A DNA stretch of 64,000 bases from assembly GCA_963797835.1 (NCBI GenBank), contig CAWCRN010000026.1, positions 428,283 through 492,282 of the forward strand. Reading direction: 5' to 3'. The notes below the pieces were generated by a model. It was not told where the DNA came from and did no database searches. It saw only the letters and a program-made list of their open reading frames with translations. The DNA is from JBDTSW01 sp963797835. GTDB taxonomy: Bacteria; Actinomycetota; Thermoleophilia; Solirubrobacterales; 70-9. How positions within the stretch are numbered: position 1 is the first letter of the stretch; each line of letters opens with the position of its first letter. Shown here in pieces: positions 7,928-18,393 of the stretch. Position numbers and translations under genes: made by a program.

Positions 7928-10253
7928 CTGACCTTCGTGGGCGGCGATGGCCGCCCGCACCCGCCGCTTGCGCCACCACTCGGCCGCGTAGTAGCTGCCG
8001 ATCACGAAGGCGAAGGCAAGGCCTGGGCGACGAGCGTCTCGACGGTGGGGAAGATCCCCAGCCAGGTGCCCATCCACAGCGGGAACTCCACGTCGAGGGG
8101 GGTGATCGAGAGCCAGCCCACGCCCTGGAGCGTGCGGACCGTGTTGCCGACCAGCACGACGAGCACGAGGGCGATCAGGACCCCGGTCACCACGAGCATC
8201 CGCTTGTAGGGGAGCCGCTGCTCGAGCTTGAACGTGATCGCCCCAACCGCGGCCGTGGCGAGCAGGCCCAGCGCGACCCCCGCCACAACGATCCCTGTGC
8301 CGCTCGAGAGCTGAAGGGCCTGGAGGAAGAGCACCGTCTCGAAGCCCTCCCGCAGGACGCTCGAGAAGCCCAGCAGGTAGAGGCCGGCGACGGTGACGGC
8401 GCCAGCCCCGGCCGCCGCGGCGGCGCCCGCCAGGCGCATGCCGCGCTTGCGGTGCCCCGAGATCCACTCGGTCCAGTAGACACGGTGGAAGAACCAGTTC
8501 ATGACCAGCAGCAGCACGCCGATCGCCACCAGGCCCACCACCGCCTCCAGCTTCTCCCCGTAGCGCGACAGGGAGTCGAGCAGGAACAGCGAGATCACGA
8601 AGAGCAGGACGCTGGCGGGGAGGGCCATCAGGGCCCCGCGGTACACGGGGCGCCGCAGCCTCCGGTTCACGCCCACCATCGAGGCCGTGATCGCGGCGAT
8701 GATCAGGATCGCCTCGAGGCCCTCGCGGAACACGATCGTCGCGGCGTTGGTGATCACCGTGGCGTCGCTGGCCCCGTCGCCCGTCTTCGCGCGGGCCTCC
8801 TCGAGAGCCTCGTCCAGCTCGAGCCGGGTGGTCCTGATGTCGCTCGCCGGGGCGTCGGCCGCGATCAGCTCGGCCAGCCCGTCGACGCCTCGGGCGCCGT
8901 ACCAGACAAGGCCCTCGACCTCCTGCACGAGCTGCGGGTCGAACGCCCGCAGCTTCGGCTCCGGCCCGAACTCGAAGAACGCGTAGGCCGACAGGCGCGC
9001 CTGCTCGGCCTGCTCATACTCGCTGGCCGAGACGGCAGCCTCCATCTGGTCGAGGGAGATGTCGACGAGGTCGAAGTCCGCCTCGTCGCTCGACTCCTTC
9101 CACTCGTCCGGGAAGACCGCGTCCAGGGTCGCGGCGGCCTCGGCCTGGATCGAGTCCACCTCCTCCTGGGAGACGACCTCGCCACCCTCGCTAGCCTCCG
9201 TGGCGATCGCGCGCAGGTCGGCCAGCGCGGCCTCGACGCTGGTCGCGGCCGCAGGATCTCGCTCGTCCAGTTCCGGCTCGAGATCGTCGAGCGCCGCCTG
9301 CGCTCCGTCCACGAACGCCAGCATCTCCTGCATCTCGAAGGGCACCGTGAGCCGCCCGTCCTCGGTGCCGTGGTCCCACTCCACCGGCACCAGGTCGAGG
9401 AACGTGGTGAGCTGGGCGGCCCGGCGCGCCTGCTCGTCGGGCGTGAACGGGGCGGCCGTGAAGCCGTCGAGGCGCTCGCGGACCTCCGTTGCGGCCGCCG
9501 AGAACCCGGAGGCGCTGCCGGCCAGGGCGGCGCGCTCCAGCCGTGTGAAGGAGCGGTCGGCCCGCGCCGCCGTCGTCTGAGCCGCGCTGCTCGGCGTACT
9601 CGTCGTCGATGATCAGCCAGTAGCCGCGGACCAGGGCCGCGGACTCGGCGAGCGCCGGCCCGAATCCGTTCTCGGCCTCGCGCTCGGCCTCGGCGAGATA
9701 GTCGACGAGGCGAGCCTGGTAGGCGTCGAGGAGGTCCTTCTTCACCTGCGTCGCGGCGTCGGCCGGGGAGATCTCGCCCGCGTCGAGCGAGTCGATCGCG
9801 GCGGTCGCGTCGATCCCCGGTCGCGTGAAGCGGGTCGCCTCGCGGAAGTCGCGCACGAGGAGCCAGCGGCGGGCGAGGGCCGCATCGCCCCGCTCCACCG
9901 CCGCGAGCGTGACCGCGTATGCGCCGCGGCGCAGCGCGGCCAGCGCCTGGCCGCGCGCGTTCGCGAGGGCCACCTCGTCGCCGGAGGCGAGTGCCCCGCC
10001 GGCCCGCCGCAGCGCCGCCCGGGCTGCGCCCAACGCCGCAGGGTCGGCCCGCTCCAGCTCGGGCGCCAGCGAGCGTTCGAGCGAGCGGCCGGCCGCCGTC
10101 GAGAGAACCCGTCGCGGGCTCGTCGAGGAGCAGCCCCGTTTGGCTCTCGAACAGCGACGCCCGCACCTCCTCCGCCGCCTCCCACGGCGGCTCGGCGGCG
10201 CCGGCGGCGGGCGCCAGCGCGAGCGCGACGAGGAGGAGGAGGGGGAGCAGCAT
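7925..10253 (-). CDS. FTR1 family iron permease (frame-disrupted)
   Basis: The start at 10253 gives a signal peptide (LLPLLLLVALALAPAAGAAE). A periplasmic-type helical domain of about 400 residues follows, spread over two frames to about 9390. The permease frame (9390-8002) has the FTR1 signatures FREGLEAILIIAAI and LREGFETVLFLQAL, the R-E-G-x-E blocks that bind ferric iron, within about seven membrane helices. A last frame change near 8030 gives LAFAFVIGSYYAAEWWRKRR. The in-frame end would be 7793, inside the convergent gene; a stop at 7925 is more likely. The start overlaps the stop of the EfeO-like gene by one base. Together they form a ferrous or ferric iron uptake pair. Confidence 0.8.
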
Positions 10254-11326
10254 TACACCTGCAGCTCGATCCCCAGCCTCTGCGCCGCCTGGGTCACCTG
10301 GCCGGCGATCGCCTCGGCCTGGCGCTGGGCCTCGGACCCCAGGGTGTCGGCCTCCTCGGCGTCGTATTCCTTGCCGGCCTCCTCGCGGTCGCGGATCTCC
10401 TCGACGAACGCCAGCAGGTCGTTCAGGGCCTCCCCGGTCTGGTCGGCCTGCGCCGGGTCCTCCTCGGCGATGATCGGCTCGACCTCGTCGTAGGTGAACT
10501 GGATCCCCTCCAGGATGTCGGCGATGTCCTGAAGGCGCGAGGCGGCGACGAAGCCCAGCTCGGTCGCGTCCTCGCCCGCGATGAAGCGCGAGTTCTTCCA
10601 GGCCTCGAAGTACTCGCTCATCGTCGGCGTCATCACGGTGATCGCGGTCAGCGCGTCGGACGAGGTGGGCTCGAACTCCTGGGCGTCGGCGTCGAGATCG
10701 TCGGCGAGCTCGTCGAACTTCTCGACCATCGCCAGGTAGATGTTCGCGTCGGGAACGCCCTCGCCGAACTCCTCCCTGCCGTCGCCGTCGACGTCCTGCG
10801 ACGAGTCGGCGAGGAAGTCCTCGTTGGTCCCGTACAGCGAGGTCTCGGTGACGAAGAACGCGTTCCCCGGCTGCTTCAGCGTGCCGCCGTCGGGAAGCTC
10901 GAGGCTGTAGGAGACGGCGTTCTCGGGGTCCGACGCGTCGGCCCCGGCGTCGATGTCCACGTCGTACTGGGCGAGGCGCGGGACTCCGGCGACGATGCCC
11001 TCCATCTCCTCATAGGCGGGGTTGGCCTCCGCGTAGGCGCGCTTCGAGTCCTCGAGGATCGTCGCGACCTCCTCCCCGTGCTCGTCGAGCAGCGCCTCGT
11101 AGTCGAAGTCGACCGACTCGGCGAGGTCGTAGTACTCCTGTCCGAGCGTCTTCAGCTCCTCGGTCTGCGCCGCGAGCGCCGCGCTGTGCTCGGTCAGATA
11201 GTCCTTGACGGCGGTGAGGTCTGCGCCGGGCGCCGCGTCGGTGCTGTCCGTCTCGTCGTCGCCACCGCAGGCGGTGAGGCCCAGGGCGAGGGCGCTGAGG
11301 ACGAGGGCGGCGTGAATCCGGGTCAA
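10253..11326 (-). CDS. EfeO/imelysin-like iron-uptake lipoprotein
   Basis: A 357-residue lipoprotein: the signal MTRIHAALVLSALALGLTAC ends in the lipobox L-T-A-C. An acidic linker and an all-helical domain follow, rich in Asp/Glu (AVKDYLTEHSAALAAQTEEL, NANPAYEEMEG-like repeats). The helical, acidic layout and the position directly before an FTR1 permease match the EfeO/EfeM or imelysin-like subunits that deliver iron to FTR1. No GxHxxE signature is obvious, so the exact subfamily is open. An internal DVDGDGREEFGEG segment resembles a Ca-binding loop. A DtxR-like palindrome lies upstream. Confidence 0.7.
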   Translation of the reverse strand: MTRIHAALVLSALALGLTACGGDDETDSTDAAPGADLTAVKDYLTEHSAALAAQTEELKTLGQEYYDLAESVDFDYEALLDEHGEEVATILEDSKRAYAEANPAYEEMEGIVAGVPRLAQYDVDIDAGADASDPENAVSYSLELPDGGTLKQPGNAFFVTETSLYGTNEDFLADSSQDVDGDGREEFGEGVPDANIYLAMVEKFDELADDLDADAQEFEPTSSDALTAITVMTPTMSEYFEAWKNSRFIAGEDATELGFVAASRLQDIADILEGIQFTYDEVEPIIAEEDPAQADQTGEALNDLLAFVEEIRDREEAGKEYDAEEADTLGSEAQRQAEAIAGQVTQAAQRLGIELQV

Positions 11327-11346
11327 AACTGGGCCTCCAGAGGGTG

Positions 11347-11360
11347 TTAGGAATACCTAA
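11347..11360. promoter_or_regulatory. Palindrome upstream of the iron-uptake pair, DtxR/IdeR-like
   Basis: TTAGG (11347-11351), spacer AATA, CCTAA (11356-11360), about 20 bp upstream of the lipoprotein start. A further CCTAA lies at 11370-11374. The TTAGG/CCTAA half-sites are those of DtxR/IdeR iron boxes, but the 4-bp spacing is shorter than the classical 19-bp site. Iron repression of the downstream pair is inferred from context. Confidence 0.5.
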
Positions 11361-11417
11361 TTCGGGAAGCCTAATCAAACTCGGCCAAATCTGACGGGCG
11401 AGGTCGGATTTGTCACC

Positions 11418-12194
11418 ATGCGGGGTGTGGCGAAACGAGCCGCGAAGAAAGCCGTAGACGACGGCCTGGCCGCCCTCTACGGCGCCCCGCTCGAGGAGTT
11501 CACGGCCGCGCGGAACGCGCTGGCCAAGCGCCTTCGCGAGGACGGGAAACGCGAGGAGGCCGACGAGGTCAAGGCGCTTCGCAAGCCGAGCGTCCCGGCG
11601 GGGGCCATCAACCAGGGTGTCCGCGCCGACGCCGACGCCGCGAAACGACTGCTGAAGGCGGGCGAACGCTTGCGGAGCGCGCACGAATCCGCGCTCGGCG
11701 GCGAGGGAGCGGACGAGCTCCGCGGGGCGATGGGCGAGGAGGCCGCGGCCGTCGAGGCCATGGCGCAGGCGGCTCAGGCGGCGGGCGGGAAGCCGGAGCT
11801 GGGCCCGGCGATGCTCGACCGCGTCCGTGACACCCTGCGGGCCGTGGCCGGCGACGAGGCGCTGCGCGCCGAGTTCGAGGCCGGCCGGGTCGAGCGCGAC
11901 CGAAAGCCGGTGGGCCTGGGCGGCGGGTTGGTGGCAGCGGCGGGCGCGGCGGCGAAGCCGAAGCGGAAGCGCGGCCCGACGGCCGCCGAGCGACGCCGCG
12001 CCGAGCAACGCGTGACCCGCGCCCGCAAGGCCCTCGATGCGAGCAGGGAGGCGCTGGCCTCGGCGGAGCGGGAGCTGAACGATGCCCGCGGCGCTCTCAA
12101 GCGGGCCGAGCGCCGTGTGGAGGGCGCGGAGCGAAAGCGCGATCGGGCCCAGGACGAGCTCGACGAGGCAGAGGCCGAGCAGGCCAGGCGCTGA
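11418..12194 (+). CDS. Hypothetical protein with C-terminal coiled coil
   Basis: A 258-residue, highly charged protein. The first 130 residues contain DGLAALYGAPLEEFTAARNA and EADEVKALRKPSVPAGAINQ, a pattern repeated in unnamed actinobacterial proteins. Residues 150-170 are a low-complexity Ala/Gly/Lys linker, and residues 175-258 are a heptad-rich coiled coil (QRVTRARKALDASREALASA). No catalytic motif is visible and no function is proposed. It is divergent from the iron-uptake operon and convergent with the peptide ABC operon. Confidence 0.75.
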   Translation: MRGVAKRAAKKAVDDGLAALYGAPLEEFTAARNALAKRLREDGKREEADEVKALRKPSVPAGAINQGVRADADAAKRLLKAGERLRSAHESALGGEGADELRGAMGEEAAAVEAMAQAAQAAGGKPELGPAMLDRVRDTLRAVAGDEALRAEFEAGRVERDRKPVGLGGGLVAAAGAAAKPKRKRGPTAAERRRAEQRVTRARKALDASREALASAERELNDARGALKRAERRVEGAERKRDRAQDELDEAEAEQARR

Positions 12195-12284
12195 GCGGCC
12201 CGCCTCCGCGCCGTCCCGCCCCCGCCCCGCCCCACCTTCTTGTGTGGTCGAGGCGGGCCAGAGGGCGTCGCCGCCGTTAGGGCT

Positions 12285-13606
12285 TCAATCGACGCCGCGG
12301 GCCTGCTCTGCGGCCTCGAGCGCCTCCGGGTCGTGCAGGTGGCATCGGACCCGCGCCGCCGCCGCCACCGAGGTTGCGGGGGACGAGCCCTCGTGGAATC
12401 GCACCCGAACGCCGTCCTCGACGGTGTCGAGCTCGGCCACCCCGCGCCAGAAAGGGTCATCGGGGCTCTCGGCACGAAGCCGGTCAAGCACCGCGGCGAC
12501 CTCCTGGGCCCTGCCCGCCGCGGCGGGCAGCGTCGCCGCGAGCCCGCTGCGCATCGAGAGGTCTCGAGATCGCCGAAGAGCTCGCGCTCGCGCTCGTACT
12601 CGGGCTCGGGGAGCCGGGTCCAATGCTCCTCCAGAATGGCACGCAGATCGCGGCCCTCCCAGCCGCAGACCTCGAACGCCTTCGGGCAGCGGGGGTGGAA
12701 CGGGCAGCCGGCTGGGGGCCGGACCGCGTCGGGGATCTCCCCGCGGGGCAGGTCGCGGGGGACGGTGCGGGTGGGGTCGGGCTCGGGGATGGCTCGCAGC
12801 AGCGCCTGGGTGTAGGGGTGCTTGGGGTCCTCGTAGATCTCGGCCGACGGCCCGATCTCGACGATCTTCCCCAGGTACATGATCGCGATCCGGTCGCAGA
12901 GGAACTTCGCCGTGGCGAGGTCGTGGGTGATGTAGATGTAGGTCAGCCCCAGCTCGTCCTTGAGCTCGAGCATCAGCTCGAGGATCTTCGCCCGCACGCT
13001 CATGTCGAGCATCGAGACGGGCTCGTCGGCGATCAGGACCTCCGGGCCGAGGATGATGGCCCGGGCCAGCGCCGCCCGCTGCTTCTGCCCGCCGGAGAGG
13101 TCGCCGGGGCGCTTGTCCATGAACTGCTGCGCCGGCGAGAGCCCCACCCGCTCGAGGACCTCCGTGACCCGCCGGTCGATCTCCTCCTCGTCGGTGGCGA
13201 GGCCGTGGAAGCGAAGCGGATCGCCCACTGAGGCGCCGATCGTCATCGCGGGGTTGAGCGACGCGTGGGGATCCTGGAACACGATCTGCAGGCGCTGGCG
13301 CAGCTCGCGCAGACGGGTCTCGCGCACCCCGGCGATCTCGAACCCCTCGAACACGATCGAGCCCTCGCTCGCCTCGACCAGGCCGAGCAGCGTCCGTCCG
13401 AGGGTCGTCTTGCCCGAGCCCGACTCGCCGACGATACCCAGGACCTCACCGCGCGCAAGGGTGAAGTCCACGCCGTCGACGGCCTTGACCGACCCCGCCT
13501 CGTGCCCCCGCAGACGGTCGATGAACGAGCCCCGCAGCGAGTAGTGGGTGTGAAGGTCCCGCACCTCGAGGAGGGGGCCGCCGGTTGCCGTCTCGGGGGC
13601 GCTCAT
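12285..13606 (-). CDS. Oligopeptide/dipeptide ABC transporter ATP-binding protein (OppF/DppF type)
   Basis: The start MSAPETATGG at 13606 lies just after the OppD-type stop. ABC motifs: Walker A GESGSGKTT, signature LSGGQKQR, Walker B VLIADEPVSMLD, H-loop ITHD. The oligopeptide C-terminal extension has CPFHPRCPKAFEVCGWEGRD, a Cys cluster common to this family. Near 12565 the frame changes and continues MRSGLAATLPAAAGRAQEVA to the stop at 12285, adding an unusual C-terminal extension of about 95 residues (DPFWRGVAELDTVEDGVRVR). It is the last gene of the promoter-distal ABC operon and would energise the permease pair upstream. Confidence 0.88.
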
Positions 13607-13607
13607 C

Positions 13608-14639
13608 TCATGCCTCCTCCGCCAGCGCGATCTCCTCGCGCTCGAGCGGCTCCTTGCCGCCCGGCGGGATCTCGCCATCCGGGCCATGTAGCCAACACTC
13701 CACGCGCTGGGCGCCCTCCAGGCGGACCTCGATCGGCTGCTTCTGCGCGCACACCTTCATCGCGCTGGGGCAGCGTGGGTGGAAACGGCACGCCGGGGGT
13801 GGGTCGATCAGGTTCGGTGGGGCGCCAGGGATGTAGTGAAGCCCGGTCCAGGCCGTCGAGAGCGAGATGATCGACTGAAGGAGCGCCCTGGTGTAGGGGT
13901 GCGCGGGCTCGGTGAAGACCTGGCCGGCGGTGCCCTCCTCCACGATCCTGCCCGCGTACATGACCGCCACCCGGTCGCAGGCCTCGGCGACGATGCCGAG
14001 GTTGTGGGTGATCAGGAGCAGCGCCGTGTCGAAGTTCCGCCGCAGGTCCGCGAGGATGCCGAGGATCTGGGCCTCGACGATCACGTCCAGGGCCGTCGTG
14101 GGCTCGTCGGCAACGATCACCTTCGGGCGCAGGACCAACGCCAGCGCGATCATGATCCGCTGGCGCATGCCGCCCGAGAACTCGTGTGGGTACTGGCCGA
14201 AGCGGGTGGGCGGGATCCCCATCCCGGCCAGGGCCTCGAGCGAGCGGCGCTTCATCTCGTCCTCGTCGAGCTCGGACTCGTGAGCGCGCAGCGTCTCGAG
14301 GAAGTGGTCCTCGATCGTGATCAGAGGATTCAGCCGCGTCATCGGCTCCTGGAAGATCAGGCCCAGCTCCGGCCCCCTCATCGCCTGGAGCTCGGCGGGA
14401 TCCATGCCCACCAGCTCGCGCCCGTCGCAGCGGACTTCGCCCGCCACCGCGGCGCTCTCGGGCAGGAGGCCGAGCACGCCGCGGCCGAGCGTGGACTTAC
14501 CGCAGCCGGATTCGCCGACGAGGCCCAGGGTCTCGCCGGCGTTGATCTCGAAGGAGACGCCGTCGACGGCACGCACCGGGTGCTCCTCGGTGCCGTACCA
14601 GACCCGCAGGCCATCCACCGAGAGGATCGGCTCACTCAC
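13608..14639 (-). CDS. Oligopeptide/dipeptide ABC transporter ATP-binding protein (OppD/DppD type)
   Basis: A 343-residue ATPase with Walker A GESGCGKST, Q-loop in LIFQEPMTRLNP, signature FSGGMRQR, Walker B VIVADEPTTALD and H-loop LITHN. The C-terminal oligopeptide domain has CRFHPRCPSAMKVC. The start overlaps the stop of the preceding permease by 8 bp, and its stop is 1 bp from the OppF-type start, so all are translated as one unit. With its partner it powers import of peptides or related small solutes. Confidence 0.92.
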   Translation of the reverse strand: MSEPILSVDGLRVWYGTEEHPVRAVDGVSFEINAGETLGLVGESGCGKSTLGRGVLGLLPESAAVAGEVRCDGRELVGMDPAELQAMRGPELGLIFQEPMTRLNPLITIEDHFLETLRAHESELDEDEMKRRSLEALAGMGIPPTRFGQYPHEFSGGMRQRIMIALALVLRPKVIVADEPTTALDVIVEAQILGILADLRRNFDTALLLITHNLGIVAEACDRVAVMYAGRIVEEGTAGQVFTEPAHPYTRALLQSIISLSTAWTGLHYIPGAPPNLIDPPPACRFHPRCPSAMKVCAQKQPIEVRLEGAQRVECWLHGPDGEIPPGGKEPLEREEIALAEEA

Positions 14640-15615
14640 GACGACGCACCTCCGGATCGCCGACGCCCTCGTCGGCCAGCTCCGCCATCATCCCGCCGCC
14701 CCCGGCCGGCGGGATCTCGGGACGCTCGATGCGCCGGTGGCGGATCAGGGGGTTGAGCACGTCGTTCAGGCCCTCGCCGACCAGGGTGAAGCCCGTGACC
14801 AGCAGCACTATCGCCAGCCCGGGGAAGAGCCCCGTCCACCAGATGCCGGCGCCCGCGTCGTCGATCGCCCGCTGCAGGTCATAGCCCCACTCGGCCGCAT
14901 CCGTCGGCTGGATCCCGTAGCCGAGGAACCCCAGCGCGGCGAGCGTGAGGATGGCGTCGGCGGCATTCAGGGTGGCGATCGGTGGCACGTTCTGGATCAC
15001 GTTCGAGAGAACGTACTTTCGGATGATCGTTCGGCGAGGGGCGCCAAGCGCGCGAGCGGCCTCCACGTAGGGCTCCTCGCGGACGCTGACCACGTGATTG
15101 CGTACCACCCGGAAATACTGGGGGATGTAGACCACCGTGATCGCGATCGCCGCGGTCAGCACCCCCTGCCCGAGCGAGTCGGAGAGGAGGAAGGCGATCA
15201 CGATCGCCAGCAGCAGGTACGGGAAGGCGAACAGCGCGTCGGTGATCAGCACCAGTGCGCGATCGAGGCGGCCGCCCAGGTAGCCGGACAGCAGCCCGAG
15301 CGGGACGCCGATGACCAGCGAGAAGAAGACCGCGAGCACCACGACCTCGATCGCGGTGCGCGACCCCCAGATGACCCGGGAGAGGACGTCGGTGGACTGC
15401 ACGGTGGTGCCCATCAGGTTCTGGGAGTCGGGCGCGTGCTGCTTCGGGAAGCGCACCCCGTCAGCGGTCACCTGGTCGAAGCCGTACGGGGCGAGCAGCG
15501 GGGCGAAGATCGCCAGGATCACGAACAGGAGCACCAGGGCGACGCCCGAGATCAGGATCCAGCGCGGCACGCCCTGGGCGGCGGCCACCGTTCGGAGCCA
15601 GCGCGGGGCGCGCAC
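14632..15615 (-). CDS. Peptide ABC transporter permease (DppC/OppC type)
   Basis: 327 residues, with one N-terminal helix (WILISGVALVLLFVILAIFA) and an OppC-type extracellular loop carrying NLMGTTVQSTDVLSRVIWGS. Five core helices follow, with the EAA coupling loop EAARALGAPRRTIIRKYVLS that contacts the ATPases. The C-terminal tail (RHRRIERPEIPPAGGGG) is cytoplasmic. It starts directly at the end of the DppB-type gene. The intact frame and full length make the assignment safe. Confidence 0.92.
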   Translation of the reverse strand: MRAPRWLRTVAAAQGVPRWILISGVALVLLFVILAIFAPLLAPYGFDQVTADGVRFPKQHAPDSQNLMGTTVQSTDVLSRVIWGSRTAIEVVVLAVFFSLVIGVPLGLLSGYLGGRLDRALVLITDALFAFPYLLLAIVIAFLLSDSLGQGVLTAAIAITVVYIPQYFRVVRNHVVSVREEPYVEAARALGAPRRTIIRKYVLSNVIQNVPPIATLNAADAILTLAALGFLGYGIQPTDAAEWGYDLQRAIDDAGAGIWWTGLFPGLAIVLLVTGFTLVGEGLNDVLNPLIRHRRIERPEIPPAGGGGMMAELADEGVGDPEVRRRE

Positions 15616-16690
15616 CTAGTACCTCACCCTCGGGTCGACGAAGGCGATGACCAGGTCGATCACCAGCGAGATTAGAACCACGCCAAGGGCGAAGATCGTG
15701 ATGATCCCCTGCACGGCGATGTAGTCACGTTCGTTCAGGTACCGGATCAGCTCGGCCCCGATCCCCGGCCAGTTGAACGTCTGCTCGGTCAGAACGGCGC
15801 CGCCGAGCAGGATCGCGAACTGGAGACCCGCGACGGTCACCACCGGCACCAGGGCGTTGCGGAAGGCGTGGTTGACGACCACTCGGCGCTCGCTGACGCC
15901 GCGGGCGCGGGCGGCCTCGACGTAGTCGCTCTTCATCGTCTGCAGCAGGTTCACCCGCACCAGCCGGATCAGCACCCCGCTGATCAACAGGCCGAGGGTC
16001 ACCGCGGGGAGGATCAGGTGCTGCACGACGTCCCAGAAGGCAGACCAGTTCGCCGTGAGCAGGGAATCGAGCAGGTAGAAGTGCGTGACCTTGTCGAGCT
16101 CGAACTCGACCACCGGGCTGACCCGCCCGGAGCTTGGTAACCAGCCCAGCTCGCCGCTGAAGACGAGCTGGGCGAGGAGGCCGGTGAAGAAGACCGGAGC
16201 CGCGTAGACGACGATCCCGAACATGCGCCCGGAGACGTCGATCCAGGTGTCGCGGTAGCGCCCGGCCAGGAGGCCGATCGGGATGCCCACGATGAGCGCC
16301 ACCGCGAACGCCGTGAGGGTCAGCTCCAGCGTCGCCGAGCCGTTGTCGACGATGATCGAGGTGACCTCGCGGTCGTCGTTGATCGTGGTGCCGAGGTCGA
16401 GCGTGAGGGCGTTCCCGAGGTACTCGAAGTACTGCTCGATCAGCGGCTTGTCGAGGCCTGCCGCCTCCTGGCGGGTGCGCGAGCTCCTCCTGGCTCACGC
16501 GCCCGCCGAGCGCGGCGGTGATCGGGTCGCCCGGCGCGACCCGCATCAGCAGGAAGACCATCGTCAGCAGGATCAGGACGGTCGGGAGCGCCAGCGCGAA
16601 GCGCGTCAGCACATAGGCGCGGAGCGAGGTCCCGTGCCCGCTCAATCCAAGCGTCCCCGGCCGCGATGCACCGGCCCCGAGGGCGACCAC
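15616..16690 (-). CDS. Peptide ABC transporter permease (DppB/OppB type, one frameshift)
   Basis: The N-terminal frame has LRAYVLTRFALALPTVLILL and TMVFLLMRVAPGDPITAALG, the usual start of DppB. Near 16470 the frame changes, and the rest continues as MALIVGIPIGLLAGRYRDTW, a helix-rich core, the EAA loop YVEAARARGVSERRVVVNHA, and the conserved end VDLVIAFVDPRVRY. The exact start is unclear: a GTG at 16690 is in frame and a TTG about 50 bp in is an alternative. It follows the solute-binding protein gene by about 30 bp. Confidence 0.85.
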
Positions 16691-16718
16691 CCCCGCGGCC
16701 GGTGCTCACGCATTGCGT

Positions 16719-18294
16719 CTAGCTCTTGGAGACGAGCCAGTAGCGGAAGATGTAGGAGGGATCGAGGGTGTCGGGGACGCCCTCGACGCCGTCCTGTACG
16801 ACCGCCACCTGGGAGAGCTCGATGTACGGGACGGTCGGGGCGTCCTCGGCGCCGATCTCCTGGATCCGGGCGAACGCCTCCTCACGCGTCGCGTCGTCGG
16901 TCGAGGCCTTCTCCTCGGCGAGGAGCTTCTCCATCTCCGGGTTCTCGTAATGGATGTTGAGGAAGCTGTCCTTCGAGTAGAAGGGCGACGTGTAGTTGTC
17001 GGCGTCCGGGTAGTCCGGGAACCAGCCGAGCTGGTAGACCGGGTACTTGTCGGTGAACGCCGCCTCCGAGTACTGGTTCCACTCGGTGGACTCCAGGGTC
17101 ACGTCGAACAGCCCGCTCTCGTCGAGCTGGCGCTTGATCTCGGCGTACTCGTCGCCTGACGCCGGCCCGTAGTGGGACGGGGTCCACCAGACCTCGAGCG
17201 GCACGGGCGTGTCCACGCCCGCGTCCTCGAGGGTCTGCGTCGCGGCGTCCACGTCGGGCTCGGTGCCGTACACGTCGGCGAATGCCTCCGTATGGAACTC
17301 GAAGCGCCGCGGGCACCATCGAGTAGAGCGGCGTCGCGGTGCCCTCGTAGACGTTCTCCGCGATCGACGTCGCGATCGATCACCTGCGCGACCGCCTGGC
17401 CCACCGCGGCCTTCTGCTCGTCGCTCCCCTCCAGGAGGTCGAGGTTGAAGTTGAGGTAGCGGATCTCCGCGCCCGGACCCTGCTCCACGTTGACGCCCTC
17501 GGCCCCCTCGAGGTCCTCGATCTCGGTCGGGCTCAGCGAGCGATAGGCGAGGTCGACCTCGCCCTGCTCCACCGCCTGCTTCAGCGTCGACGACTTGTCG
17601 TAGTACTGGATGATCACCTGGTCGACCTGAGCCGGGATCGTCGCCCGTGTACTCGGGGTTCGCGGTCAGCACGGTCTGCTGGCCGGGCTCGTACGACTCG
17701 ACCTGGTAGCGGCCGGAGCCGACCACCTCGGCGCTGTTCTGCACCTTGTCGGCCGGGTACTCGGCGGGGCGATCGCGGCGCCGCCGGTGGTGAGGAGGAA
17801 CGGCCACGTCGCGTCGGAGGCCGTTGAGATTGAAGATCACGGTGGTGTCGTCGGGCGTCTCGATGTCCTTCAGGTTCAGGTACAGCGAGGAGGCTCCCTG
17901 CGGGTCCGCGATCTTCAGGTTGCGGTCGAAGGAGGCCTTCACGTCCTCGGACGTGAGGTCGGACCCGTCGGAGAACTTGAGGCCGTCCTGGAGGGTGCAC
18001 TCATACACGGTGCTCTTCGAGTCGGTGAACTCGCACGACTCGGCTGCCTCCGGCTCCGGCTTGTTGCCGCCGGGCGGAATCTGCATCAGGTTCTGATAGA
18101 CGTTGAAGATGACGTTGTAGGACGGCAGGTCGTAGGAGCCGGCCGGGTCGTAGGAGACCGGCTGATCGGTCGTCCCATGGATCAGCGTCCCGCTCTCGCC
18201 GCCGCTGTCATCGTCGCTCTCCGCAGGCGGCGATCCCCAGCGAAAGTGCCGCCGCGGCCACCATGGCTGCGCCAAGCTTCCAACTACGACTCAT
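16719..18294 (-). CDS. Peptide ABC transporter substrate-binding lipoprotein (frame-disrupted)
   Basis: The N-terminus is in a frame starting at ATG 18294: MSRSWKLGAAMVAAAALSLG then IAAC, a lipobox. Near 18225 the frame changes into the SBP_bac_5 body: TTDQPVSYDPAGSYDLPSYN, TLQDGLKFSDGSDLTSEDVK. Further changes occur near 17815, 17640 and 17340. The C-terminal half is intact (VYQLGWFPDYPDADNYTSPF to DPSYIFRYWLVSKS). The C-terminal part reads as a DppA/OppA-like periplasmic-type receptor that delivers substrate to the permeases downstream. At least four indels are needed to join the gene. Confidence 0.82.
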
Positions 18295-18393
18295 TCAGCA
18301 CCTCCCCGTGCCCTTGCCCTCTCGTCTCCGGCGCCGAACAGCAGTCGCAACGCCGGACGGTTCCTTACCCGACTGACCATATCCCCTAAACGC

